Assembly (NCBI GenBank): GCA_902793335.1
Contig: CADBCZ010000021.1
Span: 23,723-87,722, forward strand
Source: an uncultured Lachnospiraceae bacterium
GTDB lineage: Bacteria; Bacillota; Clostridia; Lachnospirales; Lachnospiraceae
Length of the DNA: 64,000 nucleotides
Direction of reading: 5' to 3'
The notes beneath the pieces were generated by a model. It saw only the letters and a program-made list of their open reading frames with translations. It searched no databases and was not told where the DNA came from. Positions 17,687 through 28,940 of the stretch are shown one piece after another (the stretch's first letter is position 1; each line of letters starts with the position of its first letter). Position numbers and translations under genes: made by a program.

Positions 17687-20600
17687 TTACTCAACTGTCT
17701 CATCTGTTGCAGCATCTTCTACATCGGCATCTGCTGTAGTTTCAACATCTGCTGTAGCTTCAACTGACTCTAAAGTATCCTCTTCTGTATCCTCTACATC
17801 GAGAAAATCATCATCATCGAAGTTTAATACTTCTTCCTCACTGTCGAGCTTAACGTTACGATAACGTTTCATACCTGTACCTGCAGGAATCAACTTACCG
17901 ATAAGAACGTTTTCCTTAAGACCTGTAAGTGGATCGATCTTACCCTTGATAGCCGCCTCAGTAAGCACCTTAGTTGTCTCCTGGAATGATGCAGCAGAAA
18001 GGAATGAACTTGTTGCGAGTGATGCCTTTGTGATACCAAGCATTACCTGTGTACCAACTGCAGGTGTTTTACCCTCTTCCTCTAACTTCTGATTCATTTC
18101 CTCAAAATCTAATACATCAACGTGTGTTCCAGGAAGGTAACCTGAATCTCCACTCTGCTCTATCTTAATCTTCTTAAGCATCTGGCGAACAATGACCTCG
18201 ATATGTTTGTCATTGATATCAACACCCTGAAGACGATAAACCTTCTGAACCTCACGAAGCATATAATCCTGAACTGCACGAACACCCTTGATCTTCAAGA
18301 TATCATGAGGTGTTACAGAACCGATAGTAATCTCATCACCGGCTTCTACAACCTGATCATCGAATACTTTGATTCTTGAGTCATAAGGAATCAAATATGC
18401 CTTAGATTCACCTGTTTCTTCATTAGTGATAACTACTTCACGTTTCTTCTTAGTGTCACGAATCTGAACCTTACCTGCTATCTCAGTGATAATAGCAAGA
18501 CCCTTAGGCTTACGTGCCTCGAAAAGCTCCTCTACACGAGGAAGACCCTGTGTGATATCCTCACCGGCAACACCACCTGTATGGAAGGTTCTCATTGTAA
18601 GCTGTGTACCAGGCTCACCGATTGACTGAGCTGCGATAATACCAACAGCCTCACCAACCTGAACTGCCTGACCGGTTGCCATGTTGGCACCGTAACACTT
18701 AGCACAGACACCGATATGTGACTTACAATTAAGTATGTTACGAATCTTTAACTTAGTAACAGGATTACCATTCTCATCAACACCTGACTGAATGATTCTC
18801 TCTGCACGCTTTGGAGTGATCATATGATTAGCTTTAACTATCATATTACCATCTTTATCAAATACAGAAACTGCAGCATAACGACCTGTAATTCGCTCCT
18901 GGAAGCTCTCGATCATTTCCTTGCCCTCTGTAAATGCTTCAACAACTGATCCCGGAATAAATCCTTTACCTTCGCAACAATCCACCTCACGGATAATAAG
19001 CTCCTGAGATACATCTACAAGACGTCTTGTAAGGTATCCTGAGTCAGCTGTACGAAGAGCTGTATCTGAAAGTCCTTTACGAGCACCATGAGCTGAAATA
19101 AAGTACTCCAAAACATCAAGACCTTCACGGAAGTTTGACTTGATAGGAAGTTCGATTGTACGACCTGTTGTATCAGCCATCAATCCACGCATACCTGCAA
19201 GCTGTTTGATCTGCTGATCAGATCCACGCGCTCCTGATCTAGCCATCATGTTAATATTATTATAAGTATCAAGACCATCAAGAAGTGCCTTGGTAAGCTT
19301 TTTATCTGCAGCATCCCATGTCTTAACAACTGCCTGATAACGTTCCTCTTCGGTTCCGTAACCATCCTTGAACATAGCATTAATCTTATCAACTGTCTCC
19401 TGAGCATCATTAAGAATCTGCTTCTTGGCTGCAGGCACTGTCATCTCTGAAATTGAAACTGTAAGAGCACCCTTTGTTGAATACTTATAACCTATACTCT
19501 TGATGTCATCCAAAACCTCTGCAGTTTTGGTCGCCCCATGAATATTAATACATTTATCAAGAATTCCTTTAAGCTGTTTCTTGCCCACAAGGTAGTCAAT
19601 CTCAAGCAATAACTCATTGCCCGGAACACTTCTGTCTACTATTCCAAGATCCTGAGGAATTATCTCGTTGAAGAGAATTCTTCCAAGTGTTGACTCGATA
19701 ATTGTAGTGCCTTCTGTACCATCCGGCATAGTTCCTCTTACTCTTACCTTGACTCTTGCATGAAGTGTAATTTCACCATTTTCATATGCAAGAATAGCCT
19801 CGTTCTTAGATTTAAATATCTTTCCTTCACCCTTGTCTCCCGGCTTATCAATTGTAAGATAATAAATACCAAGTACCATATCCTGTGAAGGAACGGCAAC
19901 AGGAGCACCATCTGAAGGTTTAAGAAGGTTGTTAGGTGACAAGAGCAGGAATCTACATTCTGCCTGTGCTTCAACTGAAAGCGGAAGATGCACAGCCATC
20001 TGGTCACCGTCGAAGTCAGCGTTAAATGCTGTACAAACAAGTGGATGAAGCTTAATAGCCTTACCTTCTACAAGAATTGGCTCAAATGCCTGAATACCAA
20101 GTCTGTGAAGTGTTGGAGCACGGTTAAGCATTACCGGATGCTCTTTGATAACATCCTCTAATACATCCCATACAGCCTCCTCAAGCTTCTCAACCATCTT
20201 CTTAGCTGATTTAACATTATGTGCAAGCTTCCTTGCAACTAATTCTTTCATAACAAACGGCTTGAACAACTCAATAGCCATCTCTTTCGGAAGACCACAC
20301 TGATATATCTTAAGTTCCGGTCCTACGACGATAACTGAACGTCCTGAATAGTCAACACGCTTACCCAAAAGGTTCTGACGGAAACGTCCCTGCTTACCCT
20401 TTAACATATCCGAAAGAGACTTAAGAGCTCTATTTCCGGGACCTGTAACAGGACGACCACGACGTCCGTTATCGATAAGTGCATCAACAGCCTCCTGAAG
20501 CATTCTTTTCTCATTTCTTACAATGATATCAGGAGCACCGAGTTCTAACAATCTGTTAAGACGATTATTACGGTTGATAATTCTTCTATAAAGATCGTTA

Positions 20601-21388
20601 AGATCTGAAGTTGCAAAACGTCCACCATCTAACTGTACCATCGGACGAAGATCCGGTGGAAGAACAGGAACCGCATCAAGAATCATCCATTCAGGCTTAT
20701 TACCCGAAGTACGGAATGCCTCAACAACCTCTAATCTCTTAATGATCTTGGCACGTTTCTGTCCTGTCGAGTCTTTAAGCTCAGCCTTCAACTCTACAGC
20801 TTCTTTTTCAAGATCAATTGCCTCTAATAACTCTTTGACAGATTCAGCACCCATACCTACACGGAACTTACCAAATCCATACTCTTCCTCTGCATCGCGG
20901 TATTCTTTCTCTGAAAGTACCTGCTTATAAGCAAGATTAGTCTCACCCGGATCAAGTACAATATATGATGCAAAGTACAAAACCTTCTCCAAAGTTCTTG
21001 GAGAAATATCGAGTATAAGTCCCATACGGCTTGGGATACCCTTGAAGTACCAGATATGGGAAACCGGAGCTGCAAGCTCGATATGTCCCATTCTCTCACG
21101 ACGTACGTTGGCTTTAGTAACCTCAACACCACATCTGTCGCAGATTACGCCTTTATAACGAATCTTCTTATACTTACCACAGTGACATTCCCAATCCTTA
21201 CTTGGTCCAAATATTCTTTCACAGAATAAACCATCGCGTTCAGGCTTTAATGTTCTGTAATTAATGGTTTCCGGCTTCTTAACCTCACCACGAGACCACT
21301 CTCTTATCTTTTCGGGAGAAGCAAGTCCAATCTTGATCGCATCAAAGTTCATCTGTTGTTCTACTACCTGATTATTCATAGCTGACAT
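17687..21388 (-). CDS. rpoC: RNA polymerase subunit beta'
   Basis: 1233 residues, the usual length for Clostridia. The zinc ribbon ([20 protein letters not shown]...CDRCGVEV) is near the N-terminus. The catalytic magnesium loop [12 protein letters not shown] is intact; trigger-loop region [18 protein letters not shown] and second zinc site [13 protein letters not shown] are present. The last about 45 residues are very acidic ([21 protein letters not shown] then T/A/D/E repeats), an addition beyond the conserved core. It starts 18 bases after the rpoB stop with a GGAGGAG ribosome site and is transcribed with rpoB. Confidence 0.97.
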   Translation of the reverse strand: MSAMNNQVVEQQMNFDAIKIGLASPEKIREWSRGEVKKPETINYRTLKPERDGLFCERIFGPSKDWECHCGKYKKIRYKGVICDRCGVEVTKANVRRERMGHIELAAPVSHIWYFKGIPSRMGLILDISPRTLEKVLYFASYIVLDPGETNLAYKQVLSEKEYRDAEEEYGFGKFRVGMGAESVKELLEAIDLEKEAVELKAELKDSTGQKRAKIIKRLEVVEAFRTSGNKPEWMILDAVPVLPPDLRPMVQLDGGRFATSDLNDLYRRIINRNNRLNRLLELGAPDIIVRNEKRMLQEAVDALIDNGRRGRPVTGPGNRALKSLSDMLKGKQGRFRQNLLGKRVDYSGRSVIVVGPELKIYQCGLPKEMAIELFKPFVMKELVARKLAHNVKSAKKMVEKLEEAVWDVLEDVIKEHPVMLNRAPTLHRLGIQAFEPILVEGKAIKLHPLVCTAFNADFDGDQMAVHLPLSVEAQAECRFLLLSPNNLLKPSDGAPVAVPSQDMVLGIYYLTIDKPGDKGEGKIFKSKNEAILAYENGEITLHARVKVRVRGTMPDGTEGTTIIESTLGRILFNEIIPQDLGIVDRSVPGNELLLEIDYLVGKKQLKGILDKCINIHGATKTAEVLDDIKSIGYKYSTKGALTVSISEMTVPAAKKQILNDAQETVDKINAMFKDGYGTEEERYQAVVKTWDAADKKLTKALLDGLDTYNNINMMARSGARGSDQQIKQLAGMRGLMADTTGRTIELPIKSNFREGLDVLEYFISAHGARKGLSDTALRTADSGYLTRRLVDVSQELIIREVDCCEGKGFIPGSVVEAFTEGKEMIESFQERITGRYAAVSVFDKDGNMIVKANHMITPKRAERIIQSGVDENGNPVTKLKIRNILNCKSHIGVCAKCYGANMATGQAVQVGEAVGIIAAQSIGEPGTQLTMRTFHTGGVAGEDITQGLPRVEELFEARKPKGLAIITEIAGKVQIRDTKKKREVVITNEETGESKAYLIPYDSRIKVFDDQVVEAGDEITIGSVTPHDILKIKGVRAVQDYMLREVQKVYRLQGVDINDKHIEVIVRQMLKKIKIEQSGDSGYLPGTHVDVLDFEEMNQKLEEEGKTPAVGTQVMLGITKASLATSSFLSAASFQETTKVLTEAAIKGKIDPLTGLKENVLIGKLIPAGTGMKRYRNVKLDSEEEVLNFDDDDFLDVEDTEEDTLESVEATADVETTADADVEDAATDETVE

Positions 21389-21406
21389 TTATCTGCTCTC
21401 CTCCTA

Positions 21407-24400
21407 TTATTCATCAAAATTATCATCATAGCTGTCGTCAAAACTATCGCCATCACCATAGTCATCATCATAGCTATCATCATAACCATCGCCTTCTAAT
21501 TCGAAGTTGTTATCATCCTCGTCTACACCGGAGTATCCATGTTCTTTCATCTCCGCTTCCTGACCATCATAATCCATATCTCCGAATCTTCTTATATCAT
21601 CATTGCCATAATCAACATTCTCGCCAATCTCAACCTCAGAGTATTCGCCATCGTCAGATGCCTTTAATACTCTAACATCAAGAGCAAGTGACTGGAATTC
21701 CTTAAGAAGTACCTTAAATGATTCCGGAATTCCCGGTTCAGGAATATTATCTCCCTTGATTATAGCCTCATACGTCTTAACACGTCCTACAACGTCATCG
21801 GACTTAACAGTAAGTATCTCCTGAAGTGTATATGAAGCACCATAAGCCTCCAGAGCCCAAACCTCCATCTCTCCGAAACGCTGTCCACCAAACTGTGCTT
21901 TACCACCAAGTGGCTGCTGTGTTACCAATGAGTATGGACCGGTTGAACGAGCATGAATCTTATCATCAACCAAATGGTGAAGCTTAAGGTAATGCATGAA
22001 TCCGATTGTTACAGGAGAATCAAACTCTTCACCTGTACGTCCGTCACGAAGTGTTACCTTACCTGTACGGTTGATTGGAACACCTCTCCACTCTTCTCTG
22101 TGGTCACGGTTCTCGTATAGGTAATCCATAACTTCATCAGATACCTGACTTCTCCATTTCTTATCGAAATCATCCCACTCTGAATTAACATAATCATTAG
22201 CCATCTCCAGAGTTTCCATGATATCTTCCTCATTTGCTCCATCAAATACAGGAGTCGAAATGTTAAATCCTAAAGCCTTGGCAGCAAGTCCCAAATGGAC
22301 CTCAAGCACCTGTCCGATATTCATTCGGGAAGGAACGCCCAAAGGATTAAGTACGATATCAAGTGGTCTTCCGTTTGGAAGGAATGGCATATCCTCAACA
22401 GGAAGGATACGCGAGATAACACCCTTGTTACCATGACGACCAGCCATCTTATCACCTACGCTGATCTTTCTCTTCTGAGCTATATATACACGAACAGATT
22501 TGTTAACTCCAGGTGGAAGTTCATCTCCGTTCTCTCTTGTAAACATCTTAGTATCCATTACGATACCGAAAGCACCATGAGGTACACGAAGTGATGTGTC
22601 ACGAACCTCTCTGGCCTTCTCACCAAAGATTGCACGAAGCAATCTCTCTTCTGCAGTGAGTTCTGTCTCTCCCTTAGGAGTAACCTTACCAACAAGAATA
22701 TCGTTGGCGCGAACCTCTGCACCGATACGGATTATACCATTCTCATCGAGGTTTTTAAGAAGATCCTGTGACTGACCTGCAAGCTCTCTTGTAATCTCTT
22801 CTGGTCCGAGCTTAGTATCTCTTGCATCTACCTCGTATTCTTCTATATGAACAGAAGTATATACATCCTCCTGAACCAATCTTTCTGAAAGAAGTACAGC
22901 ATCCTCATAGTTATAACCTTCCCAGGTCATGAAACCGATAAGAGGATTCTTACCAAGAGCAATCTCGCCACCGGATGTAGAGGCACCGTCGGCAATAACA
23001 TCACCGGCTTTAACTCTGTCACCCTTGACAACGATTGGTCTCTGATTCATACAGTTACCCTGATTACTTCTTGCAAACTTGATTACCTCATAAGTATCTT
23101 TGCTTCCGTCATCACATTTAACAACTATCTCTTTACTCGTCGATTTCTCAATAACACCATCGTGCTTTGCGATTATACAAACCCCGGAATCGACAGCAGC
23201 TTTTCCTTCCATACCTGTACCAACAACAGGAGCTTCAGTCTTAAGAAGCGGCACAGCCTGTCTCTGCATGTTTGATCCCATAAGAGCACGGTTAGCATCA
23301 TCATTCTCAAGGAACGGAATCATTGATGTAGCCACAGAGAACACCATCTTAGGAGATACGTCCATAAGATCTACTCTCTCTCTGTCAAACTCGGCAGTCT
23401 CTTCGCGGAAACGACCTGCGATACGAGAACGCACGAAAGTTCCATCAGCATTAACCTGCTCATTAGCCTGAGCTACTACATAATTGTCCTCTTCGTCAGC
23501 TGTAAGATACACAACCTCATCTGTTACGATAGGATTCTTAGGGTCTGTTTTGTCGAGTTTTCTGTATGGTGCCTCAACAAAACCATACTGATTAATTCTT
23601 GCATATGTAGCAAGTGAGTTGATAAGTCCGATGTTAGGACCTTCAGGTGTCTCGATAGGACACATCCTTCCGTAATGTGTATAGTGAACGTCTCGGACCT
23701 CGAATCCGGCACGATCTCTTGAAAGACCACCCGGACCAAGTGCTGAAAGACGTCTCTTGTGTGTAAGTTCTGAAAGCGGGTTGTTCTGATCCATGAACTG
23801 CGACAACTGAGAACTTCCGAAGAACTCCTTAACCGCAGCTGTAACCGGCTTAATATTGATAAGTGACTGTGGTGTAATTGTCTCGATATCCTGTGTTGAC
23901 ATTCTCTCTCTTACAACACGTTCAAGTCTTGAAAGACCGATACGATACTGATTCTGTAAAAGTTCACCAACCGCTCTGATACGACGGTTACCCAAATGGT
24001 CGATGTCATCATCATTACCAATTCCATACTCAAGATGAATATTGTAACTTATAGAAGCAAGAATATCTTCTTTTGTGATGTGCTTAGGTATAAGATCATG
24101 GATATCTCTCTTAATCGCACGTTTCAACTCTTCCTCGTCCTTATATTGCTCAAGCATCTGAGCAAGGATAGGATAGAATACTTCCTCTGTTACGCCAAGC
24201 TCCTCTGTATCAAAATTGACATATTCATTAATATCAACCATAAGGTTAGAAAGCACTTTGACGTTACGGGTCTCTGTCTGAATCATTACATAAGGAACAG
24301 CAGCATACTGTATAGCCTGTGCCGACTCTCTTGTAAGTCTCTCTCCAGCCTTTGCAACAATCTCACCTGTTACAGGACTAACTGCATCCTCTGCAAGAAC

Positions 24401-25276
24401 ATGTCCCGCAATACGATTCTTAAGTGCAAGTTTCTTATTGAACTTATAACGTCCAACCTTGGCAAGATCATAACGTCTCGGGTCAAAGAACATAGCATTT
24501 ATAAGGCTTTCTGCACTTTCTACCGCAAGAGGCTCACCCGGGCGGATCTTCTTATATAACTCTAACAAACCATCTTCATAACTGTTAGATGGATCTTTTT
24601 CCAAACTCGCAAGGATCTTCGGTTCATCGCCGAATAATTCCTTGATTTCTTCATTGGTTCCGATTCCCAAAGAACGAATAAGAACGGTAATCGGCACCTT
24701 TCTTGTTCTATCTACACGTACATAAAAAACGTCATTTGAATCTGTTTCGTACTCAAGCCATGCACCTCGATTAGGAATAACTGTACATGCATAAAGAGTT
24801 TTTCCCAACTTATCATGACTTATAGCATAATAAATACCAGGTGAACGAACCAACTGACTTACGATAACACGTTCAGCACCATTAATAACAAAGGTACCTG
24901 TTTCTGTCATCAGAGGAAGATCTCCCATAAAAATGTCATGCTGGTTAATCTCGTCCGTTTCCTTATTATGAAGACGTACATTAACTTTCAGAGGAGCTGC
25001 ATATGTAGCATCCCTCTCTTTACATTCTCCAATAGTGTACTTCTTATCTTCCTCGCAAAGCTGGAAATCAACAAACTCCAGGCTTAACTGACCGGAATAA
25101 TCGGTAATCGGAGAAATATCATCGAACACCTCTTTGAGTCCCGCAGTCAGGAACCACTGGTAAGAGTCCTTCTGGACTTCAATGAGATTGGGCATCTCAA
25201 GTACTTCCTTTTGTCTGGAATAACTCATTCGGATTCCTTTTCCCGCGTTAACAGGACTGATTCTGCTCTTTTCCAT
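21407..25276 (-). CDS. rpoB: RNA polymerase subunit beta
   Basis: 1289 residues from the ATG at 25276, chosen because AAGGGGTG sits nine bases upstream; a GTG at 25288 overlaps that ribosome site. The rifampicin pocket reads [20 protein letters not shown] then RLSALGPGG, with the usual sensitive residues (D, H and S of cluster I) unchanged, so no rifampicin resistance is predicted. Conserved [25 protein letters not shown] and [20 protein letters not shown] are present. The C-terminus carries a 40-residue D/Y/S/G-rich acidic tail ([19 protein letters not shown]), mirroring the acidic tail of RpoC. Confidence 0.97.
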   Translation of the reverse strand: MEKSRISPVNAGKGIRMSYSRQKEVLEMPNLIEVQKDSYQWFLTAGLKEVFDDISPITDYSGQLSLEFVDFQLCEEDKKYTIGECKERDATYAAPLKVNVRLHNKETDEINQHDIFMGDLPLMTETGTFVINGAERVIVSQLVRSPGIYYAISHDKLGKTLYACTVIPNRGAWLEYETDSNDVFYVRVDRTRKVPITVLIRSLGIGTNEEIKELFGDEPKILASLEKDPSNSYEDGLLELYKKIRPGEPLAVESAESLINAMFFDPRRYDLAKVGRYKFNKKLALKNRIAGHVLAEDAVSPVTGEIVAKAGERLTRESAQAIQYAAVPYVMIQTETRNVKVLSNLMVDINEYVNFDTEELGVTEEVFYPILAQMLEQYKDEEELKRAIKRDIHDLIPKHITKEDILASISYNIHLEYGIGNDDDIDHLGNRRIRAVGELLQNQYRIGLSRLERVVRERMSTQDIETITPQSLINIKPVTAAVKEFFGSSQLSQFMDQNNPLSELTHKRRLSALGPGGLSRDRAGFEVRDVHYTHYGRMCPIETPEGPNIGLINSLATYARINQYGFVEAPYRKLDKTDPKNPIVTDEVVYLTADEEDNYVVAQANEQVNADGTFVRSRIAGRFREETAEFDRERVDLMDVSPKMVFSVATSMIPFLENDDANRALMGSNMQRQAVPLLKTEAPVVGTGMEGKAAVDSGVCIIAKHDGVIEKSTSKEIVVKCDDGSKDTYEVIKFARSNQGNCMNQRPIVVKGDRVKAGDVIADGASTSGGEIALGKNPLIGFMTWEGYNYEDAVLLSERLVQEDVYTSVHIEEYEVDARDTKLGPEEITRELAGQSQDLLKNLDENGIIRIGAEVRANDILVGKVTPKGETELTAEERLLRAIFGEKAREVRDTSLRVPHGAFGIVMDTKMFTRENGDELPPGVNKSVRVYIAQKRKISVGDKMAGRHGNKGVISRILPVEDMPFLPNGRPLDIVLNPLGVPSRMNIGQVLEVHLGLAAKALGFNISTPVFDGANEEDIMETLEMANDYVNSEWDDFDKKWRSQVSDEVMDYLYENRDHREEWRGVPINRTGKVTLRDGRTGEEFDSPVTIGFMHYLKLHHLVDDKIHARSTGPYSLVTQQPLGGKAQFGGQRFGEMEVWALEAYGASYTLQEILTVKSDDVVGRVKTYEAIIKGDNIPEPGIPESFKVLLKEFQSLALDVRVLKASDDGEYSEVEIGENVDYGNDDIRRFGDMDYDGQEAEMKEHGYSGVDEDDNNFELEGDGYDDSYDDDYGDGDSFDDSYDDNFDE

Positions 25277-25350
25277 TGACGTTTTCACCCCTTGATATAT
25301 TAGTCGAAATGGTTATTGAGGATAGATACCCACAATAATCACATTCTACT

Positions 25351-25379
25351 ATTCTAACACCAAGAATTTCCAGTGTCAA
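25351..25379 (-). promoter_or_regulatory. rpoB promoter
   Basis: On the minus strand TTGACA (25374-25379), a 17-base spacer and TAGAAT (25351-25356), about 75 bases ahead of the rpoB start. With the terminator after rplL this makes rpoBC a separate transcription unit. Confidence 0.8.
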
Positions 25380-25500
25380 CATATTTTTTGGGTATTGACA
25401 AGATTTTTTAGAATTTTATAGATGTTGTATGAATAAATTAGAATTATTGCTATATATTGTAGCACACCACTTCGGGCACTTATTTAATAATAATTGGCGT

Positions 25501-25763
25501 TTGCGAAACTCTATGAATTGTGAATTGCGTTGTGCATGTTATACATATTCCATAAGCACGGTGCTTTCGAGCCGCCGGTACTTCCAATGACACTTAACGA
25601 ACAACGTGAGTTCTAGTGTCATGCACCTACTTGGTGACGAATGCGACCTACTTGGTGACGAATGCGAAGCATGAGTTTAGAGACAGGGCATGCCTTGTGC
25701 TGCGTGCCTGCGTTGGATTGTATAACATGCACAAAAGCAAAACAAAGAAATAGCATTTCGCAA
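25501..25763. repeat. 263-base palindromic element between rplL and rpoB
   Basis: The 560-base gap between rpoB and rplL holds no gene. It contains an element with long inverted ends: a perfect 14-base pair GTGCATGTTATACA (25532-25545) / TGTATAACATGCAC (25719-25732), extended outward imperfectly to TTGCGAAA (25501) and TTTCGCAA (25763), giving arms of about 45 bases. Inside are further inverted pairs: AGCACGGTGCT and ATGACACT...AGTGTCAT (about 25589-25623). No transposase frame fits in it. It resembles a MITE-like or structured-RNA palindrome. It is upstream of the rpoB promoter, so it should not interrupt rpoBC. Confidence 0.6.
25626..25667. repeat. Tandem duplication of a 21-base unit
   Basis: Two exact, adjacent copies of a 21-base unit beginning CCTACTTGGTGACGAATGCG (25626-25646 and 25647-25667), inside the palindromic element. 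Looks like a slippage duplication. Confidence 0.9.
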
Positions 25764-25786
25764 TTACCTATTTAATAATAAGCAAG

Positions 25787-25817
25787 AAAGGTGCAACAGA
25801 TAAACCGTTGCACCTTT
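25787..25817 (-). terminator. rplL terminator
   Basis: Minus-strand hairpin AAAGGTGCAAC / GTTGCACCTTT with a nine-base loop, 20 bases after the rplL stop, followed by CTTGCTTATTATT. Ends the rplJ-rplL unit before rpoB. Confidence 0.75.
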
Positions 25818-25836
25818 GGACACATATAACTTTAAA

Positions 25837-26208
25837 TTACTTAAGAGTAACCTTAGCACCCTCAGCCTCAAGCTTAGTCTTGATGTCCTCAGCCTCAGCC
25901 TTAGAAGCACCCTCTTTAAGTACCTTAGGTGCGCCATCAACAACTTCTTTAGCTTCCTTAAGTCCAAGACCTGTTACTTCACGAACAACCTTGATAACCT
26001 TAACCTTATTAGCACCAACTTCTGTAAGCTCTACATCGAACTCATCCTTCTCAGCTGCTGCATCTCCGCCTGCTGCTCCGCCTGCTGCTGCAACTACAAC
26101 ACCTGCTGCTGCAGATACGCCGAACTCTTCCTCACAAGCCTTAACTAATTCGTTTAACTCTAATACGCTTAACTTCTTGATCTCTTCGATAAATTCCTGA
26201 GTAGTCAT
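25837..26208 (-). CDS. rplL: Ribosomal protein bL12 (L7/L12)
   Basis: 123 residues from the ATG at 26208, which follows GGAGG with eight bases between; an in-frame ATG at 26223 is the one overlapping that ribosome site and is rejected. N-terminal dimerisation helix [20 protein letters not shown], an Ala/Gly-rich hinge ([17 protein letters not shown]) and the C-terminal factor-binding domain [20 protein letters not shown]. Forms the ribosomal stalk with bound L10, made from the gene immediately upstream. Confidence 0.96.
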   Translation of the reverse strand: MTTQEFIEEIKKLSVLELNELVKACEEEFGVSAAAGVVVAAAGGAAGGDAAAEKDEFDVELTEVGANKVKVIKVVREVTGLGLKEAKEVVDGAPKVLKEGASKAEAEDIKTKLEAEGAKVTLK

Positions 26209-26265
26209 TATTAATTCCTCCATTAAAATATTCTAATTATTTGATTAAATTTGACATACAGATCA

Positions 26266-26775
26266 TTATGCCTCTGCTGTCTCTGCTGCTCCATCGCCTT
26301 TTTCTGCAATCTGATTAAGCACTCTTGCAAAATTGGTGATAGGTGACTGTAAGCTTCCAAGCATCTTTGAGAGAAGTTCCTCTCTTGAAGGAATGCTCGA
26401 AATAGCCTTGATTCCTGCCTGATCGTAGAAAGTTCCTTCTACAACACCACACTTAATCTCAAGCGCTTCTGCTCCCTTAGCAAATTTCGCAAGAATTCTT
26501 GCTGGTGCAGTTGCATCATCCTTTGAGATAGCGATTGCATTAGGTCCTTCTAATTCGTCCTTAAGGGATTCAAACTCTGTACCGTCAATGGCGAAACGTA
26601 CCATGGTATTCTTGTATACTTTGTAGACAACACCGGCTTCACGAAGCTCTTTACGGAGCTTTGTATCCTGCTCTACAGTAAGACCACGGTAGTCAACAAG
26701 TACTGCTGACTGCGCACCATCAAGCTGAGCTTTGATCTCTTCAACGATAGGCTGTTTCAATTCTACCTTTGCCAT
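26266..26775 (-). CDS. rplJ: Ribosomal protein uL10
   Basis: 169 residues. VLVDYRGLTVEQDTKLRKEL and YKVYKNTMVRFA match the conserved rRNA-binding domain; the C-terminal helices that bind L7/L12 dimers follow (LLSKMLGSLQSPITNFARVL). AAGGAGG precedes the ATG. It heads the rplJ-rplL operon behind an L10 leader. rplK-rplA do not adjoin it on this side. Confidence 0.96.
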   Translation of the reverse strand: MAKVELKQPIVEEIKAQLDGAQSAVLVDYRGLTVEQDTKLRKELREAGVVYKVYKNTMVRFAIDGTEFESLKDELEGPNAIAISKDDATAPARILAKFAKGAEALEIKCGVVEGTFYDQAGIKAISSIPSREELLSKMLGSLQSPITNFARVLNQIAEKGDGAAETAEA

Positions 26776-26820
26776 CGTATATGTGCCTCCTTATATTAAT
26801 ACTGATGACTGCACATTATA

Positions 26821-26949
26821 TAAAAAGAAAACTCCATGCCAACAGACACGGAGTGAAACGTCATAACCACGATTCATTACTCTTCCTCGGCAGGCGTTAA
26901 AACTTACACCAAAATGGTACCTGCTGTCTTCGGCAGCTCATCGCAAAGT
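26821..26949 (-). promoter_or_regulatory. L10 leader (ribosomal protein autoregulation)
   Basis: The minus-strand transcript reads GAGCTGCCGAAGACAGCAGG ... TTAACGCCTGCCGAGG, the characteristic arms of the Firmicutes L10 leader (Rfam RF00557) to which L10(L12)4 binds. It is followed by an attenuator hairpin ACTCCGTG...CATGGAGT with a run of Ts (26821-26853). Excess L10-L12 complex is expected to favour termination ahead of rplJ. Confidence 0.85.
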
Positions 26950-26978
26950 ACGATACCATATATTTAAAGGATTGTCAA
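26950..26978 (-). promoter_or_regulatory. rplJ promoter
   Basis: TTGACA (26973-26978), 17-base spacer, TATCGT (26950-26955) on the minus strand, immediately upstream of the L10 leader. Confidence 0.7.
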
Positions 26979-27110
26979 CAACATTTTTTTGCCACATATG
27001 CTTCATGACATCAATCAACCTTCCGGGCACCCCGTAGTATCGTATATTCATTAGTCTTATTCAACAACAGAGCACGGATTATATCCGTAAATCTTTGTGC
27101 AATATACCAA

Positions 27111-27207
27111 TAGACTTATACTTCCGCTTGCGCTATAATGACATTAATTATAATTATATTTAATCATGGGGTAATAGCCTCAATGGAAGGAGCGCCCTCC
27201 CATGATT
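27111..27207 (+). promoter_or_regulatory. Promoter and leader hairpin of the FliD-like gene
   Basis: TAGACT (27111-27116), 17 bases, TATAAT (27134-27139) make a probable sigma-A promoter. The leader then holds a perfect 9-base inverted pair AATCATGGG (27162-27170) / CCCATGATT (27199-27207) enclosing GTAATAGCCTCAATGGAAGG and GCGCCCT. This forms a stable stem just upstream of the ribosome site. No known riboswitch class is recognised, and no sigma-28 flagellar promoter is seen. Confidence 0.45.
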
Positions 27208-27244
27208 ATTCTAAGACCAGTATCCAAGGAAGGAGGTGGCTGTC

Positions 27245-28516
27245 ATGGTTAATCTTAATAATGTCTACAATTATTACAGCACGCAGATTCTGTCGCCGCG
27301 TAATAATCAGAAATCCAATTCATCCCATAAGAAAGACGACCTGAAAACCGTATATCAGAATATCGTCAAACAGAACAAAGATTCTCCACTCTACAAGTTC
27401 ACCTTTTCCGAACGAATACAGGCTTATGCAATCGGTATCAAAGAGGCAGCCATGGCTTTAGAGGCCGAGAGCGACTCTTTAAGTGGCGACAGCGGTAGTC
27501 TTTCCGAGATGAAAGCCATCTCCAGCAACGAAACAGTCGCATACGCAAGACTTCGCGAAGATGCCTCTGAAGAACTTCCGGAAGATCTAACCCTGAAAGT
27601 CAATTCTTTGGCACAGAGACAAACCAACGTAGGGTATTATCTTCCATCCGGCGAGTTATCAATCGAACCCGGCAGCTATTCATTTGGTATCGCAGTCGGC
27701 GAGAATGAATATACTTTCCATATGAATATACATAGCAACGATACCAATATTGAAATTCAGAGAAGCCTTGCAGGTTCAATTAACGATAACGATATAGGGG
27801 TAAGGGCATCTATCAGGAATAATCGTATGGAAGGAACAAGTGCCCTGGTCCTCCGTTCAGATGATGCTGGCAAACCCGATAACGGCGATGTATTCTTCAG
27901 CTTTGACGAGACATATCTAGAAAATGACATTACATCTATATTAGGTGTTCATAATATGGAAATTGCCCCGTCCAATGCAGAATTTCTTATCAACGATAAC
28001 CTGCACACCTCCGTCAGCAACAGAATATCTCTTAATCATTCTATGGATATCGACCTGTTGTCAACGAGTGATGAACCCATACACATAGGATATGTTCCGG
28101 ATGAAGACAAGTTATCAGACAAGATAGAAGATTTTCTTTACTCATACAATGCACTGGTAGATCTCGCAAAAAGCGATGAACAGCACGGTGCCAACAGACT
28201 CTTCCACGACATAACCAATGTTGCCAACAGACACTCCGAGGAGCTTAAGGCCGCCGGAGTTAACATTGATGAAAATGGGCATTTGATAAGATCTGATGAC
28301 GATGAGCTGTTTTCCGGCATCAGGTTCCAGGCTTTGTTCAGCGACAAGATTTCCGATTTCAAGAAAGATTTAGAGAAAGTAACCGGTAAGATGACGCTTA
28401 ACCCGTTAGATTATGTAGACAAAGTTGTAGTTACATACCCTAACACCTCAGGAACTTATCCAAACCCATATAATCCGTCAAAATATTCAGGATTACTTTT
28501 CAATGATTACAGATAA
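27245..28516 (+). CDS. FliD-like flagellar capping/hook-associated protein, orphan
   Basis: 423 residues from the ATG at 27245 (AAGGAGG upstream); a GTG at 27236 overlaps the ribosome site. Residues about 115-215 match the FliD pattern: LTLKVNSLAQRQTNVG, GSYSFGIAVGENEYTFHMNI, IQRSLAGSINDNDIGVRASI and ALVLRSDDAG. The C-terminal LSDKIEDFLYSYNALVDLAK...AAGVNIDENGHL resembles the FliD C-terminal helices. It lacks the usual N-terminal GLGSGLD start and has instead an S/N-rich leader. No other flagellar genes are near. No signal peptide, as expected for a substrate of the flagellar export apparatus. A filament-cap function is inferred only. Confidence 0.6.
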   Translation: MVNLNNVYNYYSTQILSPRNNQKSNSSHKKDDLKTVYQNIVKQNKDSPLYKFTFSERIQAYAIGIKEAAMALEAESDSLSGDSGSLSEMKAISSNETVAYARLREDASEELPEDLTLKVNSLAQRQTNVGYYLPSGELSIEPGSYSFGIAVGENEYTFHMNIHSNDTNIEIQRSLAGSINDNDIGVRASIRNNRMEGTSALVLRSDDAGKPDNGDVFFSFDETYLENDITSILGVHNMEIAPSNAEFLINDNLHTSVSNRISLNHSMDIDLLSTSDEPIHIGYVPDEDKLSDKIEDFLYSYNALVDLAKSDEQHGANRLFHDITNVANRHSEELKAAGVNIDENGHLIRSDDDELFSGIRFQALFSDKISDFKKDLEKVTGKMTLNPLDYVDKVVVTYPNTSGTYPNPYNPSKYSGLLFNDYR

Positions 28517-28544
28517 AAGAGCCCCAGATTTTCCTGAGGCTCTT
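28517..28544. terminator. Bidirectional terminator between convergent genes
   Basis: AAGAGCC / GGCTCTT stem with a CAG/CTG inner pairing, directly after the FliD-like stop and 28 bases before the end of the opposing gene. Confidence 0.65.
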
Positions 28545-28571
28545 AATTATTATACGATATTAAACCATTTC

Positions 28572-28940
28572 TCAGTTATCAAAGACTATCATCTTTGCAA
28601 CCAGTGTAAGCTTATTAAGGAACGGAAGAAAATCTTCCTCAAGACAATCAGCAACAAGTAAGTAGTCACCACTGCCAAGAGTTGTACCGAGATTATTTAC
28701 AGCAGTAATCATAGTCTTTTTATCAATATAACTGCTGCGCTCATTTATTATATCCGAACACTGATTATACACTTCTATCTCCCAGTTAATACCGGTTATA
28801 ACCTCATTGAGATATTCACCCGTATCCTCTTTCCTATCTGTGCGCATCTCTTTTATAAGCCCTTGCAATGCAGGTATAAGGTTCTCACTATATGAAATCA
28901 ACTGTTTTAAAACATCATGTTGTAAGTCGATTCTTTCCAT
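28572..28940 (-). CDS. Small helical protein of unknown function
   Basis: 122 residues, all-helical by composition (HDVLKQLISYSENLIPALQG; NKLTLVAKMIVFDN), acidic, with no membrane or signal segment and no motif I can name. AGGAAGG precedes the ATG. It converges on the FliD-like gene. Size and helical nature would fit an export chaperone such as FlgN or FliS, but there is no sequence evidence for that. Confidence 0.7.
   Translation of the reverse strand: MERIDLQHDVLKQLISYSENLIPALQGLIKEMRTDRKEDTGEYLNEVITGINWEIEVYNQCSDIINERSSYIDKKTMITAVNNLGTTLGSGDYLLVADCLEEDFLPFLNKLTLVAKMIVFDN

Noticed and set aside
17568-17864. Ser/Val-rich plus-strand frame over the end of rpoC
   Set aside because: Antisense of the acidic D/E/T tail of RpoC; low-complexity artefact.
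25764-26200. Ser/Ala-rich plus-strand frames over rplL
   Set aside because: Antisense of the Ala/Gly-rich hinge of bL12.
27162-27207. Cyclic-di-GMP riboswitch in the FliD-like leader
   Set aside because: The stem is clear but the conserved class I and class II core nucleotides are not present.
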